Source: Microlunatus phosphovorus NM-1 (GTDB lineage: Bacteria > Actinomycetota > Actinomycetes > Propionibacteriales > Propionibacteriaceae). From it: a stretch of DNA of 64,000 bases. Positions 35,698-44,174 of this stretch are shown piece after piece. The notes below the pieces were generated by a model that worked only from the letters and a program-made list of their open reading frames with translations, made no database searches and had not been told where the DNA came from. Location: assembly GCF_000270245.1 (NCBI RefSeq), contig NC_015635.1:5022001-5086000 (forward strand), written 5' to 3'. Made by a program: the position numbers and the translations under genes. How positions within the stretch are numbered: position 1 is the first letter of the stretch; each line of letters begins with the position of its first letter.

Positions 35698-36690
35698 TCA
35701 GAGCCGGGGACGAACGTGCAAGCCAACTTCGGGGTCGACCAGCACCTCTTGGCCGGCAGCGATGGCCGGCTCGCCGTCCTCGCCGGGGCCGGCGGCGATC
35801 AGATCGCGTCCGGGGTCGGTGTTCCGCTTGACCAGACCCAGCGCGATCGGGCCCAGCTCGTAGTGCCTGGCGGAACCGCCGACGAACCCGACCGGACGAC
35901 CGTCGAGGGTCAGCGTCGCTCCGACCGGCGGCAGGGTATCGACCGAGCCGTCGAGGTGCAGCCGGACCAGCCGACGCGGCGGACGGCCGAGATTGTGCAC
36001 CCGGGCGATGGTCTCCTGACCGCGATAGCACCCCTTGTCCAGATGCACCGCCGGCCCCAGCAGCCCCAGCTCGTTGGGGATCGAGCGATGATCGGTGTCG
36101 ACACCGATCCGAGGTACACCGGCGGCGATCCGCCGAGCCTCGTACGCCCACAGCCCGGCAGCGGGGTACGCCGCGAGCATGGCCGGCAGGTCGGCGCGAG
36201 GTACGAAAACCTCGTGCCCACCCAACGAGTCAGGCCCGGTCCGAGCCAATCCGTCCGCCGGATCGGCAGCTCCGGCGACCCAGACGACCGCGTACCCCGC
36301 CGAGCGATCGGCGACCTCGACCCGCATCATGAAACGCATCCGGTCCAGCCACTGCGCGGCCGCTGCCGCGGCTCCCGGCTCGGTATGCGCCCAGAAGGTC
36401 TCGCCGTCATCGACCCCGTACAGCGCATGTTCGATGTGACCCTGCGGAGACAGCACCAAGGTGGTCACCCCTACCCCGGGCGCGAGGTCGCTCAGGTGCT
36501 GGGTGGTGAGCGAGTGCAGCCAGCTCAGCCGATCCGGACCAGTGATCGTGATCACGCCGCGATGCGACAGGTCGACCGCGCCCTCACCGGCATCCAGCAG
36601 GCGTTGCTCGCGCATCGGATCGCCATAGTGCCAGGGCTGCCCGGCATCGACACCGCTCTCGATCAGCACAGGAGAAGATGAGTTCACCAC
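35698..36690 (-). CDS. ygfZ: Folate-binding protein YgfZ/GcvT-like
   Basis: 330 aa GcvT-fold protein with the YgfZ signature KGCYRGQE (LDKGCYRGQETIARVHNLG) carrying its conserved Cys. SHRGVITITGPDRLSWLHSL and YEARRIAAGVPRIGVD are also typical. It helps assemble or repair Fe-S clusters and binds tetrahydrofolate, without the aminomethyltransferase catalytic role. The first of two GTG codons (36690) lies 6 nt after TAGTCT (36697-36702, minus strand), indicating a leaderless mRNA. Confidence 0.92.
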   Translation of the reverse strand: MVNSSSPVLIESGVDAGQPWHYGDPMREQRLLDAGEGAVDLSHRGVITITGPDRLSWLHSLTTQHLSDLAPGVGVTTLVLSPQGHIEHALYGVDDGETFWAHTEPGAAAAAAQWLDRMRFMMRVEVADRSAGYAVVWVAGAADPADGLARTGPDSLGGHEVFVPRADLPAMLAAYPAAGLWAYEARRIAAGVPRIGVDTDHRSIPNELGLLGPAVHLDKGCYRGQETIARVHNLGRPPRRLVRLHLDGSVDTLPPVGATLTLDGRPVGFVGGSARHYELGPIALGLVKRNTDPGRDLIAAGPGEDGEPAIAAGQEVLVDPEVGLHVRPRL

Positions 36691-36745
36691 GCGTCGAGAC
36701 TATGTCCGATCACGACGACCGAGGATGTCGTGTCAGGCTGGTCAT

Positions 36746-36895
36746 GTGCCGGACGACCTGTTGATGGCGCGCAACCCGGAATCGGATTCGACGTTGCCCT
36801 ACCTCGTGCGGATACCACTGGGAGTCGACGGGATCGTGGTGAAGACGCGCGAGACCTGGCCTGGTGGTGTCGGATCGGGGGCGAGTGGCTGCTGA
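36746..36895 (+). pseudogene. 5' remnant of an ERCC4-domain nuclease-like gene
   Basis: GTG start, then 49 codons reading PDDLLMARNPESDSTLPYLV and VKTRETWP, followed by an unrelated GGVGSGASGC and a stop. The pattern of PDxLLxARNPxxDSxLPYL and an ETWP motif matches the N-terminus of an actinobacterial ERCC4-domain protein, as I remember it, which normally continues for about 200 aa more. The rest is absent; the neighbouring gene is the unrelated nitrobindin. Its upstream CAGGCT resembles a former -10. Confidence 0.5.
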
Positions 36896-36990
36896 GTTGC
36901 GGCGCGCCTGGGAGCAGCGGAGGCCGGCGCAGACCTGAGGTTCGGAGCAAACCCACCTCAGCGGTGGATCGCTGTGCGAAAGCCCCGAGG

Positions 36991-37485
36991 TCAGGCGCGT
37001 TGCAGCCGTCCCCATTGGTGGTTCTGCAGCGGGTGACCGCCGGCGGCCTTGTCGAAGGTCCACAGCAGGTCGCCCTCGACGTAGCCGTAGAGGCGCTGGC
37101 CGGCGCTGTACTCGTCGGCCGTCACGCTGCGCAGGATGGCGTCGGTGGCCAGTTCGATCTTTGCACCGGCGATTTTGCCGTACCAGACCTCGGCGTAGCC
37201 ACCTGGCTGGCAGAGCACGACCTCGAGGTTTCCGTCCGACTGTGGGCGCCAGAAGCCGGTCTCCATGGACAGCGGCTTGCTGGGCTGGCCTTCGTCGTCG
37301 AGCAGATAGGTCTGGGAGAGGTAGTGCAAATAGTCCCCGCCGTTGTCGGCGAAGTCGATCTGCTGACCGAACTCGAGGTCATCGGTGTCAGGGTAGGAGG
37401 CACGGCCAGTGCCCTCCCAGCGGCCCAGCAGCCAGGCCAACGGGGTGAGGGCGGGGTTCAGGTCAGATGGAATCTCGAAAGGCAC
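36991..37485 (-). CDS. Nitrobindin-like heme-binding beta-barrel (FABP/THAP4-like)
   Basis: 164 aa, ten-stranded barrel family. The GxWxGxG signature is LLGRWEGTG near residue 20, then FGQQIDFADNGGDYLHYLSQ and METGFWRP. The C-terminal His of FDKAAGGHPLQNHQWGRLQR is in the place of the heme-ligand histidine. Proteins of this family bind heme and react with NO or peroxynitrite. It starts 6 nt after the stop of a small membrane-protein gene, so both probably share one promoter. In M. tuberculosis the related Rv0813c lies next to sseC2-cysA2; here it is separate. Confidence 0.9.
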   Translation of the reverse strand: MPFEIPSDLNPALTPLAWLLGRWEGTGRASYPDTDDLEFGQQIDFADNGGDYLHYLSQTYLLDDEGQPSKPLSMETGFWRPQSDGNLEVVLCQPGGYAEVWYGKIAGAKIELATDAILRSVTADEYSAGQRLYGYVEGDLLWTFDKAAGGHPLQNHQWGRLQRA

Positions 37486-37490
37486 GACGT

Positions 37491-37622
37491 CTAGGATTCC
37501 ACGCCCGTGCCAACCGCGCCGCGGCCCCGGGCAAGCAACACGATCAAGCCGACCAGCGCCGCTATCCCGAGTGCGACGACGCCGACCACCAGCAAGATCG
37601 CGAACACGCTGACCAGTGACAT
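37491..37622 (-). CDS. Small single-helix membrane protein, 43 aa
   Basis: Short frame: SLVSVFAILLVVGVVALG then a second part IAALVGLIVLLARGRGA and GTGVES at the end. It is one hydrophobic helix of about 30 residues with a positive cytoplasmic end. Its reality is supported by TAGACT (37630-37635 on the minus strand), 7 nt before the ATG, the leaderless layout used by confirmed genes here. The stop lies 6 nt upstream of the nitrobindin start, so it is the first gene of that operon. Function unknown. Confidence 0.72.
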   Translation of the reverse strand: MSLVSVFAILLVVGVVALGIAALVGLIVLLARGRGAVGTGVES

Positions 37623-37658
37623 GTCGGCGAGTCTAGCTTCGCTGCTGCCGGGCGCAGG

Positions 37659-38123
37659 TCACAGGTCCTTGCGCAGCACGGTCGTGACGGTGACATAGCG
37701 ACGGCCGCCCGCCACTGGCCAGGACTCGACGGCCGAGCCACAGTCGCGGTAGCCCAACCGCCGATAGAGCCGAGCCGCGTCCGGATTGTCGTGCTCCACG
37801 CTGAGCCGTGCCTCGGCGAGCCCGCGAGCACGCAGCCGTTCTTCCAATGCTACGATCAGTCCCGTACCGATGCCCAGGCCTCGCAACAGCGGGTGCACGG
37901 ACAGCTGCCACAACACACCGACTCCCGGAACCGGTCTCAGATCCGCACCACCAGCGGCGACCAGCCGACCGTTCGGCAACTCGCTGACCAGATAGTCCGC
38001 CTCGTCGGCAACCATCAACGGCAAGACCTCGGCGATCGCTGTCAGGTGCTCCGCACCCCCGCTCCAGTCCAGGTCGGACAGGTCCGACGGCTCCAGATTT
38101 CGGAACACGACCTCGATCGCCAC
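37659..38123 (-). CDS. GNAT-family N-acetyltransferase
   Basis: 154 aa GCN5-related fold: LEPSDLSDLDWSGGAEHL, YLVSELPNGRLVAAGGADLR, the acetyl-CoA loop VHPLLRGLGIGTGLIVALEERLRARG and the final SVEHDNPDAARLYRRLGYRDCG. The substrate is unknown. The GTG at 38123 matches the usual N-terminus VAIEVVFRNL and has a CAGGAT 7 nt upstream; a GTG at 38144 would add seven residues. The gene begins where the composite repeat element ends. Confidence 0.85.
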   Translation of the reverse strand: MAIEVVFRNLEPSDLSDLDWSGGAEHLTAIAEVLPLMVADEADYLVSELPNGRLVAAGGADLRPVPGVGVLWQLSVHPLLRGLGIGTGLIVALEERLRARGLAEARLSVEHDNPDAARLYRRLGYRDCGSAVESWPVAGGRRYVTVTTVLRKDL

Positions 38124-38156
38124 GACCGTGATCCTGCCGTACACCCGCCGTGTGGC

Positions 38157-38808
38157 GCCATCTCAAGTCCCGGCTGCGCACCAGCTGATGCAACCGCGCG
38201 GGCACGCCTGGTGCGAAGAAGACGTAATTGGTGCGAAGTCGATGCGGGACTTCGGCGGTGGAGGCGGGTGCAGGCACGTCCCCTTCGGCCTACCCTTCGG
38301 CGCAGGTCCCCGCGAGAAGGACTTTTGGCACCTGTTTCGGCCGTGAACAGGTGCCTTGCCTCCTTCTCGATCAGCGATCCCACCTGACAGAGCCAGAAGT
38401 CACCGCTCCGGCGCTGATCTGTGGTCCCGTGGCGCGAGAGGTGCGCCGCGCACGCCTGGTCGACGATCGTTTGTGGCCCGGCGGCGCGAGACGTACGCCG
38501 CGCACGCGCAACTGGTGATCGTCGGTGGCCCGGCGGCGCGAGACGTACGCCGCGCACGCGCAACTGGTGATCGTCGGTGGCCCGGCGGCGCGAGAGGCAC
38601 GCCGCGCACGCGCAACTGGCGGTCGTTCGTGGCCCGGCGGCGCAAAACGACTCAGCATCCCGTCAGAGCCGCGTACATCTTTGGCGGCGCCAGCCAGACC
38701 GGCGACCGCAGGTCACACCACCCCAATCCCCACTTCGCACCAACTGCCGCGACTTCGCACCCCGTATACCCACCCATGGTGCGCGGTTGATCCAGTTGGT
38801 GCGAAGTG
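38157..38808 (-). repeat. Composite non-coding repeat element, copy 2 (inverted)
   Basis: Reverse-complement counterpart of 20205-20935: a terminal hairpin unit (GCGCACCAGCTGATGC ... GGTGCGAAGTCG, 38170-38240); the nested hairpin GGCACCTGTT/AACAGGTGCC inside GAGAAGGA/TCCTTCTC arms (about 38310-38370); the 52-bp array (38420-38655); a GCGTACATC linker; and the other terminal hairpin, CACTTCGCACCAACT (38731-38745) pairing with AGTTGGTGCGAAGTG (38794-38808). It fills the gap between two genes with no coding evidence. Two such inverted copies 18 kb apart could recombine and invert the segment between them. Confidence 0.82.
38420..38655 (-). repeat. 52-bp tandem array (family D), locus 2
   Basis: Four to five 52-bp units. 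The typical unit is TGGCCCGGCGGCGCGAGACG, TACGCCGCGCACGCGCAACT, GGTGATCGTCGG. Two neighbouring units are identical, the next differs at a few positions, and the end units diverge. Same core as loci 1 and 3. Confidence 0.88.
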
Positions 38809-38836
38809 GGAATGGGGCCGGGAGCGATACGGCGAG

Positions 38837-39952
38837 CTAGACCAGACCCACGACCTCCTGGACCGAGGTCCAGGAGGCCAGCACCGCACGGACCGCCGGA
38901 TTCCGTTCGTCGTCCAGAGCCTTGGCGTACGCGTCCTCGATGATGGTGGCCAGCTCCACCCGGACTCCGGTCTCGGCCGATCGCACGGCCGCCTCCACCA
39001 TCGCGACGCTGAGCACGTTGGTGTGCACCTCGCCGTTCGGGGTCACCGCCTCGCCGGCCGCCCGGGATCGCACCGCGTCGGCGAACTCCGCCAAGGACCC
39101 CGCGATCTGTTCCGGCACGTCGGGCAGGTCACCGGGCACCGCCATCCCGTCGTCGGTTTCGGCCTGCGGCACGTTGTCGCCGTCCCAGACCGCCGACCCG
39201 CGGGCCGCACCGAATCGCCAGGCCCCGTTCCACGAGGTCTCGAGTCCCGGCGTGCACCACGACCCGTCATAGGTGAAGGTGACGCCATCACCGAACTCGA
39301 AGATCACCGCCGCGGAAGCGTCGCCGGCGTACCAGCTCCAGGACGGATTGTAGGACCGGGCGAACACCGCGGTTGGCTCGCGACCGATCAGGTGCCGGGC
39401 CAGGTCGAACTGGTGGATGGCCATGTCGACCAGCAGCGGGTACGGCATCTCCGCCCGGAAGCCGCCGAAATGCGGGGCCTTGGAGAACTGGCAGGACGCG
39501 GAGGCGATTGGGCCCAGCGCAGCCAGTTGGCGGCGCAGCGCACCGACCGCACGCCAATAGCGGCGCGACTGCGACACCATCAACAGCTCACCCGACTGTT
39601 CCGCAGCAGCCACCATCGACAGGCACTCCGCCACCGAGTCGGCCAATGGCTTCTCGCACAGGACGGGCAGCCCGGCGGCCAGCACGGCCGTGTTCACCGG
39701 GTGATGAGCCCGCGGGACGGTCACGTTGACCACCGCGTCGGCGGCGACACCGGCGGCGAGCAACTCCGACACCGCCGTCGCGATCGGCACACCGCCGAAG
39801 CCTGCCGCCCCGGCGGCACTCTCGGCGACCGCGGTGTCCAGGTCGATCAGCCCGACCAGTTCGACTTCCGGGTCGGCCCCGATGGCGGCCAGCCAGGCAC
39901 GACCCATGCCACCGGCGCCGACCTGGATCAGGCGTAGTGGCCGCTCACTCAT
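38837..39952 (-). CDS. Gfo/Idh/MocA-type sugar dehydrogenase (ThuB-like)
   Basis: 371 aa. N-terminal Rossmann domain (LRLIQVGAGGMGRAWLAAI), the family EKP motif in LPVLCEKPLADSV and the C-terminal beta-sheet dimer domain with the AIHQFDLARHLIG signature (His of the GGxxxDxxxH-type motif). It oxidises or reduces a sugar with NAD(P). The ATG at 39952 overlaps the end of the ThuA-like gene. The SBP-permease-permease-ThuA-Idh order mirrors ThuEFG-ThuAB of rhizobia, where ThuAB oxidises trehalose-like disaccharides to 3-keto sugars. Substrate here unproven. Confidence 0.85.
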   Translation of the reverse strand: MSERPLRLIQVGAGGMGRAWLAAIGADPEVELVGLIDLDTAVAESAAGAAGFGGVPIATAVSELLAAGVAADAVVNVTVPRAHHPVNTAVLAAGLPVLCEKPLADSVAECLSMVAAAEQSGELLMVSQSRRYWRAVGALRRQLAALGPIASASCQFSKAPHFGGFRAEMPYPLLVDMAIHQFDLARHLIGREPTAVFARSYNPSWSWYAGDASAAVIFEFGDGVTFTYDGSWCTPGLETSWNGAWRFGAARGSAVWDGDNVPQAETDDGMAVPGDLPDVPEQIAGSLAEFADAVRSRAAGEAVTPNGEVHTNVLSVAMVEAAVRSAETGVRVELATIIEDAYAKALDDERNPAVRAVLASWTSVQEVVGLV

Positions 39953-40739
39953 CCCCGTGGTCCTCGATCGGACCGGTGTAGTCGTGGCCACTGAAGAAGT
40001 CGTCGGTGTTGTAGCGCAACAGGGTCGGGATCGTCCGCTCCGGCAGTTCGCTGCGCACCCACTGCACGCCGTTGGCGATCACCTTGCGCACGTCTGAGTG
40101 GTAGTAGACCGGGTAGTCCTGGTCGCCGGGTGAGAAGAAGAAGATCTTCCCGTGGCCACGACGGAAGGTGCAGCCCGACCGGAATACCTCGCCCCCGGTG
40201 AAGGAGGAGATGAAGATCAGCTCGTCCGGGGCGGGGATGTCGAAGAACTCCCCGTACATCTCCTGCTGATCGATGATGATCGGGTTCGGCACACCCTGGG
40301 CGATCGGATGCGTGGGATTCACCGTCCACACCAGCTCCCGGTCCTGCTCGCTGCGCCAGCGCAACGTGCAGGTGGTGCCCATCAGCCGGCCGAAGATCTT
40401 CGACCAATGCCCCGAGTGCAGCACCACCAGACCCATCCCGGACAAGATGTGCTGGTGCACCCGGTCCACCACGTCGTCGGCCACCTCGGCGTGCGCGGCG
40501 TGCCCCCACCAGACGAGTACGTCGGTGCTGGCCAGCACGTCCTCGGTGAGCCCGTGCTCGGGTTCGTCGAGGGTGGTGGTGGACACCGTCGCACTCTCCC
40601 CGAGCTGCTCGGTGATGCCCTCCGCAATGGTGGTGTGCATGCCGTCGGGGTAGATCTTGCGGACGTGTGGCTGGATCTGCTCGTGCCGGTTCTCACCCCA
40701 GACGAGAACGCGCAGGGTCGAGCTATCCGTGCTGGTCAT
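39945..40739 (-). CDS. thuA: ThuA-like trehalose utilization protein
   Basis: 264 aa of the ThuA/glutamine amidotransferase-like fold. Recognisable segments are RVLVWGENRHEQ, DVLVWWGHAAHAEVADD, GMGLVVLHSGHWSKIF, MGTTCTLRWR, EMYGEFFDIPAPDELIFISSF and KIFFFSPGDQDYPVYYHSDV. These place it with ThuA proteins, which act with ThuB to form or use 3-keto disaccharides. In an operon downstream of the ABC permeases, overlapping the dehydrogenase by 8 nt. The intergenic space before it (70 nt) has no obvious promoter. Confidence 0.87.
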   Translation of the reverse strand: MTSTDSSTLRVLVWGENRHEQIQPHVRKIYPDGMHTTIAEGITEQLGESATVSTTTLDEPEHGLTEDVLASTDVLVWWGHAAHAEVADDVVDRVHQHILSGMGLVVLHSGHWSKIFGRLMGTTCTLRWRSEQDRELVWTVNPTHPIAQGVPNPIIIDQQEMYGEFFDIPAPDELIFISSFTGGEVFRSGCTFRRGHGKIFFFSPGDQDYPVYYHSDVRKVIANGVQWVRSELPERTIPTLLRYNTDDFFSGHDYTGPIEDHGDE

Positions 40740-40809
40740 GGAAGTCCTTCAACTGAGTCGTGGGTCGTGAACTATGGCGTTGAGTGAGTGTGAGTGAATC
40801 GCGTGGCTG

Positions 40810-41625
40810 CTATTTGACAGCCCCGCCGGTGGCACCGGCGGCAATGTACTTCTGGGCGATCACGAGCAGGATGATGGCCGGGATCGCGGACAAGGTGGCG
40901 GTCGCCATCACCGGACCCCAGTTCTGCACCTGCGAACCGAGATAGGTATAGATGCCCAAGGTGACCGGTCGGACATCACCCTTGGTGGTCAGGGTCAGCG
41001 CGAACAGGAAGTCGCTCCAGGCGAACAGGAAGGTGAACAACCCAGCCGTGATCAAGGAGTTGCGCGCGATCGGCACCACGATCGAGATGAACGAGCGGAA
41101 CAGGCCAGCACCGTCGACTCGGGCCGCCTCCACGATGGACGGCGGCACTCCGATCATGAACGATCGCATGATCAAGATCGCGAACGGGATCGCTGCGGTG
41201 CTGTTCGCGATGATCAGGCCCGGGATCGAGTTGAGCAGTCCGAGGCTCTCGTAGACGGAGTACAGCCCGTTGGCGATCACGATGCCCGGGATCATCTGGG
41301 TGATCAAGATCAGCAGCAACGCGATCCCGACCCACCGGAAACGGAACTGCGCGAGCGCGTACGCGGCGGGCGTGGCGACGGCCAAGGTCATGATCACGGT
41401 GCCGGCGGCGATGATCAGGCTGGTGACCAGGTTCCGGCCCTGGTCCTGGATCGCGACCCGGTAGCCGTCCAGACTCACGTCCGTGGGGAACAAGGTCGCG
41501 TTCAACGTGTTGCCGGAGGCCTGGAGAGAGGCGTTCACCATCCAGTACAGCGGGAACAGCATGATCGCCAGCAGGACGATCGCGATCGCGGTGCGCAGGT
41601 AGGAGCGCCTGGTGGACTTGGACAA
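40810..41625 (-). CDS. Carbohydrate ABC transporter permease, MalG type
   Basis: 271 aa. Six helices with the MalG-type cytoplasmic EAA loop EAARVDGAGLFRSFISIVVPIARNSLI. The C-terminus SAIPAIILLVIAQKYIAAGATGGAVK is the family-typical end (Q-K/R-F-L/Y-V/I-x-G-x-T-x-G-A-V-K). Partner of the MalF-type permease 11 nt upstream. The corresponding ATPase is not in the operon, so a shared MsmK/UgpC-like ATPase must be assumed. Confidence 0.93.
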   Translation of the reverse strand: MSKSTRRSYLRTAIAIVLLAIMLFPLYWMVNASLQASGNTLNATLFPTDVSLDGYRVAIQDQGRNLVTSLIIAAGTVIMTLAVATPAAYALAQFRFRWVGIALLLILITQMIPGIVIANGLYSVYESLGLLNSIPGLIIANSTAAIPFAILIMRSFMIGVPPSIVEAARVDGAGLFRSFISIVVPIARNSLITAGLFTFLFAWSDFLFALTLTTKGDVRPVTLGIYTYLGSQVQNWGPVMATATLSAIPAIILLVIAQKYIAAGATGGAVK

Positions 41626-41636
41626 GGGTCAGCTCC

Positions 41637-42593
41637 TCACTCGTCGACCTGGCGACGGGTGAGCCGCAGGTAGACGATCGCGAACACGAGCGAGATCAAG
41701 ATCAAGATGTTGCTCAAGGCGGCACCCTGGCCGAACTTGAACTCCACGAACGAGCGCTGGTAGGACATCGTGGCGATGGTCTGGGTCGCATTCGCCGGAC
41801 CGCCTCGGGTCAGACCGAGGATGATGTCCAGCGCCTTCAGGGTGTAGATCACCCCGAGCATGACCACGACACCGACGACCGCGCGCAGGTTGGGCCAGGT
41901 GATGTGCCAGAACGCCTTCCAGCCGGTGGCCCCGTCGAGGGCGCCCGCCTCGTACAGGTCGTCCGGGATGTCCTGCAGCCCGCTGTAGAGCAGCGTCACA
42001 TTGAACGGGATGCCGATCCAGATGTTCACCATGATCACCGCGACCAGGGCGAATTCGGTCGAGCTGAGCCACGGGATCGGTGAGTCGGACAGTCCGATGC
42101 CCATCAGGAATCGGTTCACGATCCCCGAGTCCTGGTCGAGCATGGACTTCCAGGTCGCGCTGGCGACGATCATCGGGATCAGCCAGGGCATCAGCAGCAA
42201 CCCGCGGAGCACCCCGCTGAGCGGGAAGTTCTTGTGGAAGTACAGGGCCAGCAGCATGCCGATGGTGAACTGGAAGATGATTGACCCGATGGTGAACAGC
42301 GCGGTGTTGGCCAGGGCCTTGGTGAAGATCGGATCGCTCACCACCGTGCCGTAGTTCTCGAACCCGACAAAAGGTGCCTTGCCGGTGAAGAAGGTCTTCA
42401 GGCCGTAGTCCTGGAAACTCATGGTGAAGTTCTTGACCACCGGGTAGCCGAACAACAGCACCAACACGATGCCGGCGGGGATCACGAAGCCGAGCTTGGC
42501 GAGCTGCTCGGCGCGCCGGTGACGTCGGCGGAGCGCCTGGGTGCTGCTGCTGTCAGCGGCAGCGGTGACCGTCGGAGTATCGGTCCTCGTCAT
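41637..42593 (-). CDS. Carbohydrate ABC transporter permease, MalF type
   Basis: 318 aa. N-terminal helix (LGFVIPAGIVLVLLFGYPVVKNF), FSMSFQDY-like NFTMSFQDYGLK, and an EAA loop EAGALDGATGWKAFWHITWPNLRAV. Six membrane segments. It lies between the binding-protein gene (gap of 119 nt containing a G-rich tract and a hairpin) and the MalG-type permease. LacI-type control is inferred from the divergent regulator. Confidence 0.93.
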   Translation of the reverse strand: MTRTDTPTVTAAADSSSTQALRRRHRRAEQLAKLGFVIPAGIVLVLLFGYPVVKNFTMSFQDYGLKTFFTGKAPFVGFENYGTVVSDPIFTKALANTALFTIGSIIFQFTIGMLLALYFHKNFPLSGVLRGLLLMPWLIPMIVASATWKSMLDQDSGIVNRFLMGIGLSDSPIPWLSSTEFALVAVIMVNIWIGIPFNVTLLYSGLQDIPDDLYEAGALDGATGWKAFWHITWPNLRAVVGVVVMLGVIYTLKALDIILGLTRGGPANATQTIATMSYQRSFVEFKFGQGAALSNILILISLVFAIVYLRLTRRQVDE

Positions 42594-42673
42594 CGAGCCG
42601 TCCTTCCGTGGTTGGGCTGGGCAGGGTGGTTGGGGGAAGGGTGGTTGGGTGGGGCAGCGTGGTTGGGCGGGGC

Positions 42674-42698
42674 GGGCCCGCCAAGGATCGGCGGGCCC
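42674..42698 (-). terminator. Attenuating hairpin after the binding-protein gene, with adjacent G-rich tract
   Basis: GGGCCCGCC and GGCGGGCCC form a perfect 9-bp stem with a 7-nt loop, 15 nt beyond the SBP stop. It probably reduces readthrough, so binding protein is made in excess over permeases. Next to it (42611-42672) is a G-rich stretch on the plus strand with GTGGTTGGG repeated three times, capable of forming a G-quadruplex in the template strand. Confidence 0.7.
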
Positions 42699-42712
42699 TC
42701 ATCCCAGGGCGA

Positions 42713-43951
42713 CTACTGCGCGCCGGCCTTGGCCATCGCGTCAGCCGGGGCCGCCTGACCGGTCAGGGTGAGCTGCACACCGGTGTAGATGACCTTCGCG
42801 GTGTCCGGCCACTTGTCGCCGAGCTGGCCGGTGCGGGAGCGAGCGGTCGCGACCTGCTGCGCGAAGGCGGCCATCTCGGGCACCTCCTGGGCGTACGTCT
42901 TGGCCAGCTCGAGGTTGGTCGGGACGACGTAGCGGTCCTTGGCGAACTGCAGCGCGACCTCGTCGGAGTTCAGACACTTGACGAACTCCGCCGCCTTCGC
43001 CTGCTTGGCCTCGTCCCCGGTCAGCGGGACGGTCCAGGCCTCACCGCCGAGCGGGGCCACCGACTGCTGACCGTCCTTGTTCACCGGGAAGGTGACAACG
43101 CCCCACTCGAGGCTCTTCTCCTCCGACAGCGAGGGAATGTTCCACGGGCCGTTCAGCATCATCGCGGCGCGGCCGGCCTTGAACTGGTCCGCGACGTCGC
43201 CTTGACTCCAGGTCACGACACTCTTGGAGGATGCGCCCGAGTCCACCAGGTCCTTCCACAGCTGCAGTGCCTCGGCGACCTCTGGGGTCGTCAGAGCGGT
43301 CTCGTCGCCCCCGTTGGTCCACATCGCGGGCAGGAACTGCCAGGCACCCTCGTAGTCGGCGGTGGCGTCGAAGGCGAAGCCGTACTGCTGACCCTTGGTC
43401 AGCTTCTTCGCGCTGTCCTTGAGTTCGGCCCAGGTGGTCGGCGGCTTGATGCCCGCCTCGTCGAGGATCTTCTTGTTATAGAAGATCGCGATGGTGTTGG
43501 TGACCGGCTGCAGACCGTAGAGCCCACCCTCGTACGTGGCGGCTTGCACCACGCCCTCCTGGATGCCTTCGCCGGTGATGCCGTACTCGCCCAGTGGCGC
43601 CAGTGCTCCGGTCGCGGCGATCTGCTGGATGTCGGGATTGTCGAGCATCAACACGTCGGGCAAGGTCTTGGACGATGCCTGCTGCAGCACCTTGGCGATC
43701 AGCGTGTCACCGGGCACGGTCTCCCGGTTGATCGTGATGCTGAGCTGCTTCGCGCAAACGTCGAGACCCTTCTGCACCAGATGCTTGTCCGGGTCGTTGT
43801 TGTAGTAGTCGAGGATCGACAGGCTGCTGACCTGCTCGGTCGCTGCCGAGCCGGAGCCCTCCTCGGATCCACCACCACCGCCGCACGCGGTGAGAGTGAG
43901 GGGCAGCGCCGCCGCGAGGGCGATGCCAGCGGCGACCTTCTTGGGGATCAT
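42713..43951 (-). CDS. Extracellular sugar-binding lipoprotein of ABC importer
   Basis: 412 aa, family 1 solute-binding protein. Signal peptide and lipobox LPLTLTAC, then GGGGGSEEGSGS linker, LSILDYYNNDPDKH, ALAPLGEYGITGEGIQEGVVQAATYEGGLYGLQPVTNT and the usual FYNKKILDEAGIKPPTTWAEL segment. Captures an oligosaccharide, possibly trehalose- or maltitol-like given ThuA/ThuB downstream. First gene of the operon, divergent from the LacI regulator, with the two LacI-type operators in the 223-bp space between them. Confidence 0.92.
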   Translation of the reverse strand: MIPKKVAAGIALAAALPLTLTACGGGGGSEEGSGSAATEQVSSLSILDYYNNDPDKHLVQKGLDVCAKQLSITINRETVPGDTLIAKVLQQASSKTLPDVLMLDNPDIQQIAATGALAPLGEYGITGEGIQEGVVQAATYEGGLYGLQPVTNTIAIFYNKKILDEAGIKPPTTWAELKDSAKKLTKGQQYGFAFDATADYEGAWQFLPAMWTNGGDETALTTPEVAEALQLWKDLVDSGASSKSVVTWSQGDVADQFKAGRAAMMLNGPWNIPSLSEEKSLEWGVVTFPVNKDGQQSVAPLGGEAWTVPLTGDEAKQAKAAEFVKCLNSDEVALQFAKDRYVVPTNLELAKTYAQEVPEMAAFAQQVATARSRTGQLGDKWPDTAKVIYTGVQLTLTGQAAPADAMAKAGAQ

Positions 43952-43998
43952 CGCGCGATCAGCTCCTTTGCTGGAAGGTGTCGTCCGAAGCCGGGCTC

Positions 43999-44073
43999 AA
44001 AGCGGTTAACCGATAGGTGACCAGGAACGACGGGGTCTGGTAGTGGATGCGGTAAAGCGATTAACTATCGCTT
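43999..44073. promoter_or_regulatory. Two LacI-type operators
   Basis: AAAGCGGTTAACCGATAG (43999-44016) and AAAGCGATTAACTATCGCTT (44054-44073) share AAAGCGRTTAACYRT and are palindromic or nearly so, with centres about 56 bp apart. They sit between the divergent sugar-binding-protein and lacI-like genes, so the regulator could repress both and loop DNA between the sites. Confidence 0.78.
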
Positions 44074-44174
44074 GGACGAGGATTCTGCTGTCTACTTCGA
44101 GCCGGTGTCAAGGGCTTGGCGGAGAATCACTGGGTGAACTACGCCGACCGCACCGGCCGACCCGGAGGAACCCG

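Noticed and set aside
38371-38790. Open frames across the second composite repeat that read like repeated peptides (GPAAREVRRA style).
   Set aside because: Same 52-bp phase argument. The peptides appear in all frames and on both strands.
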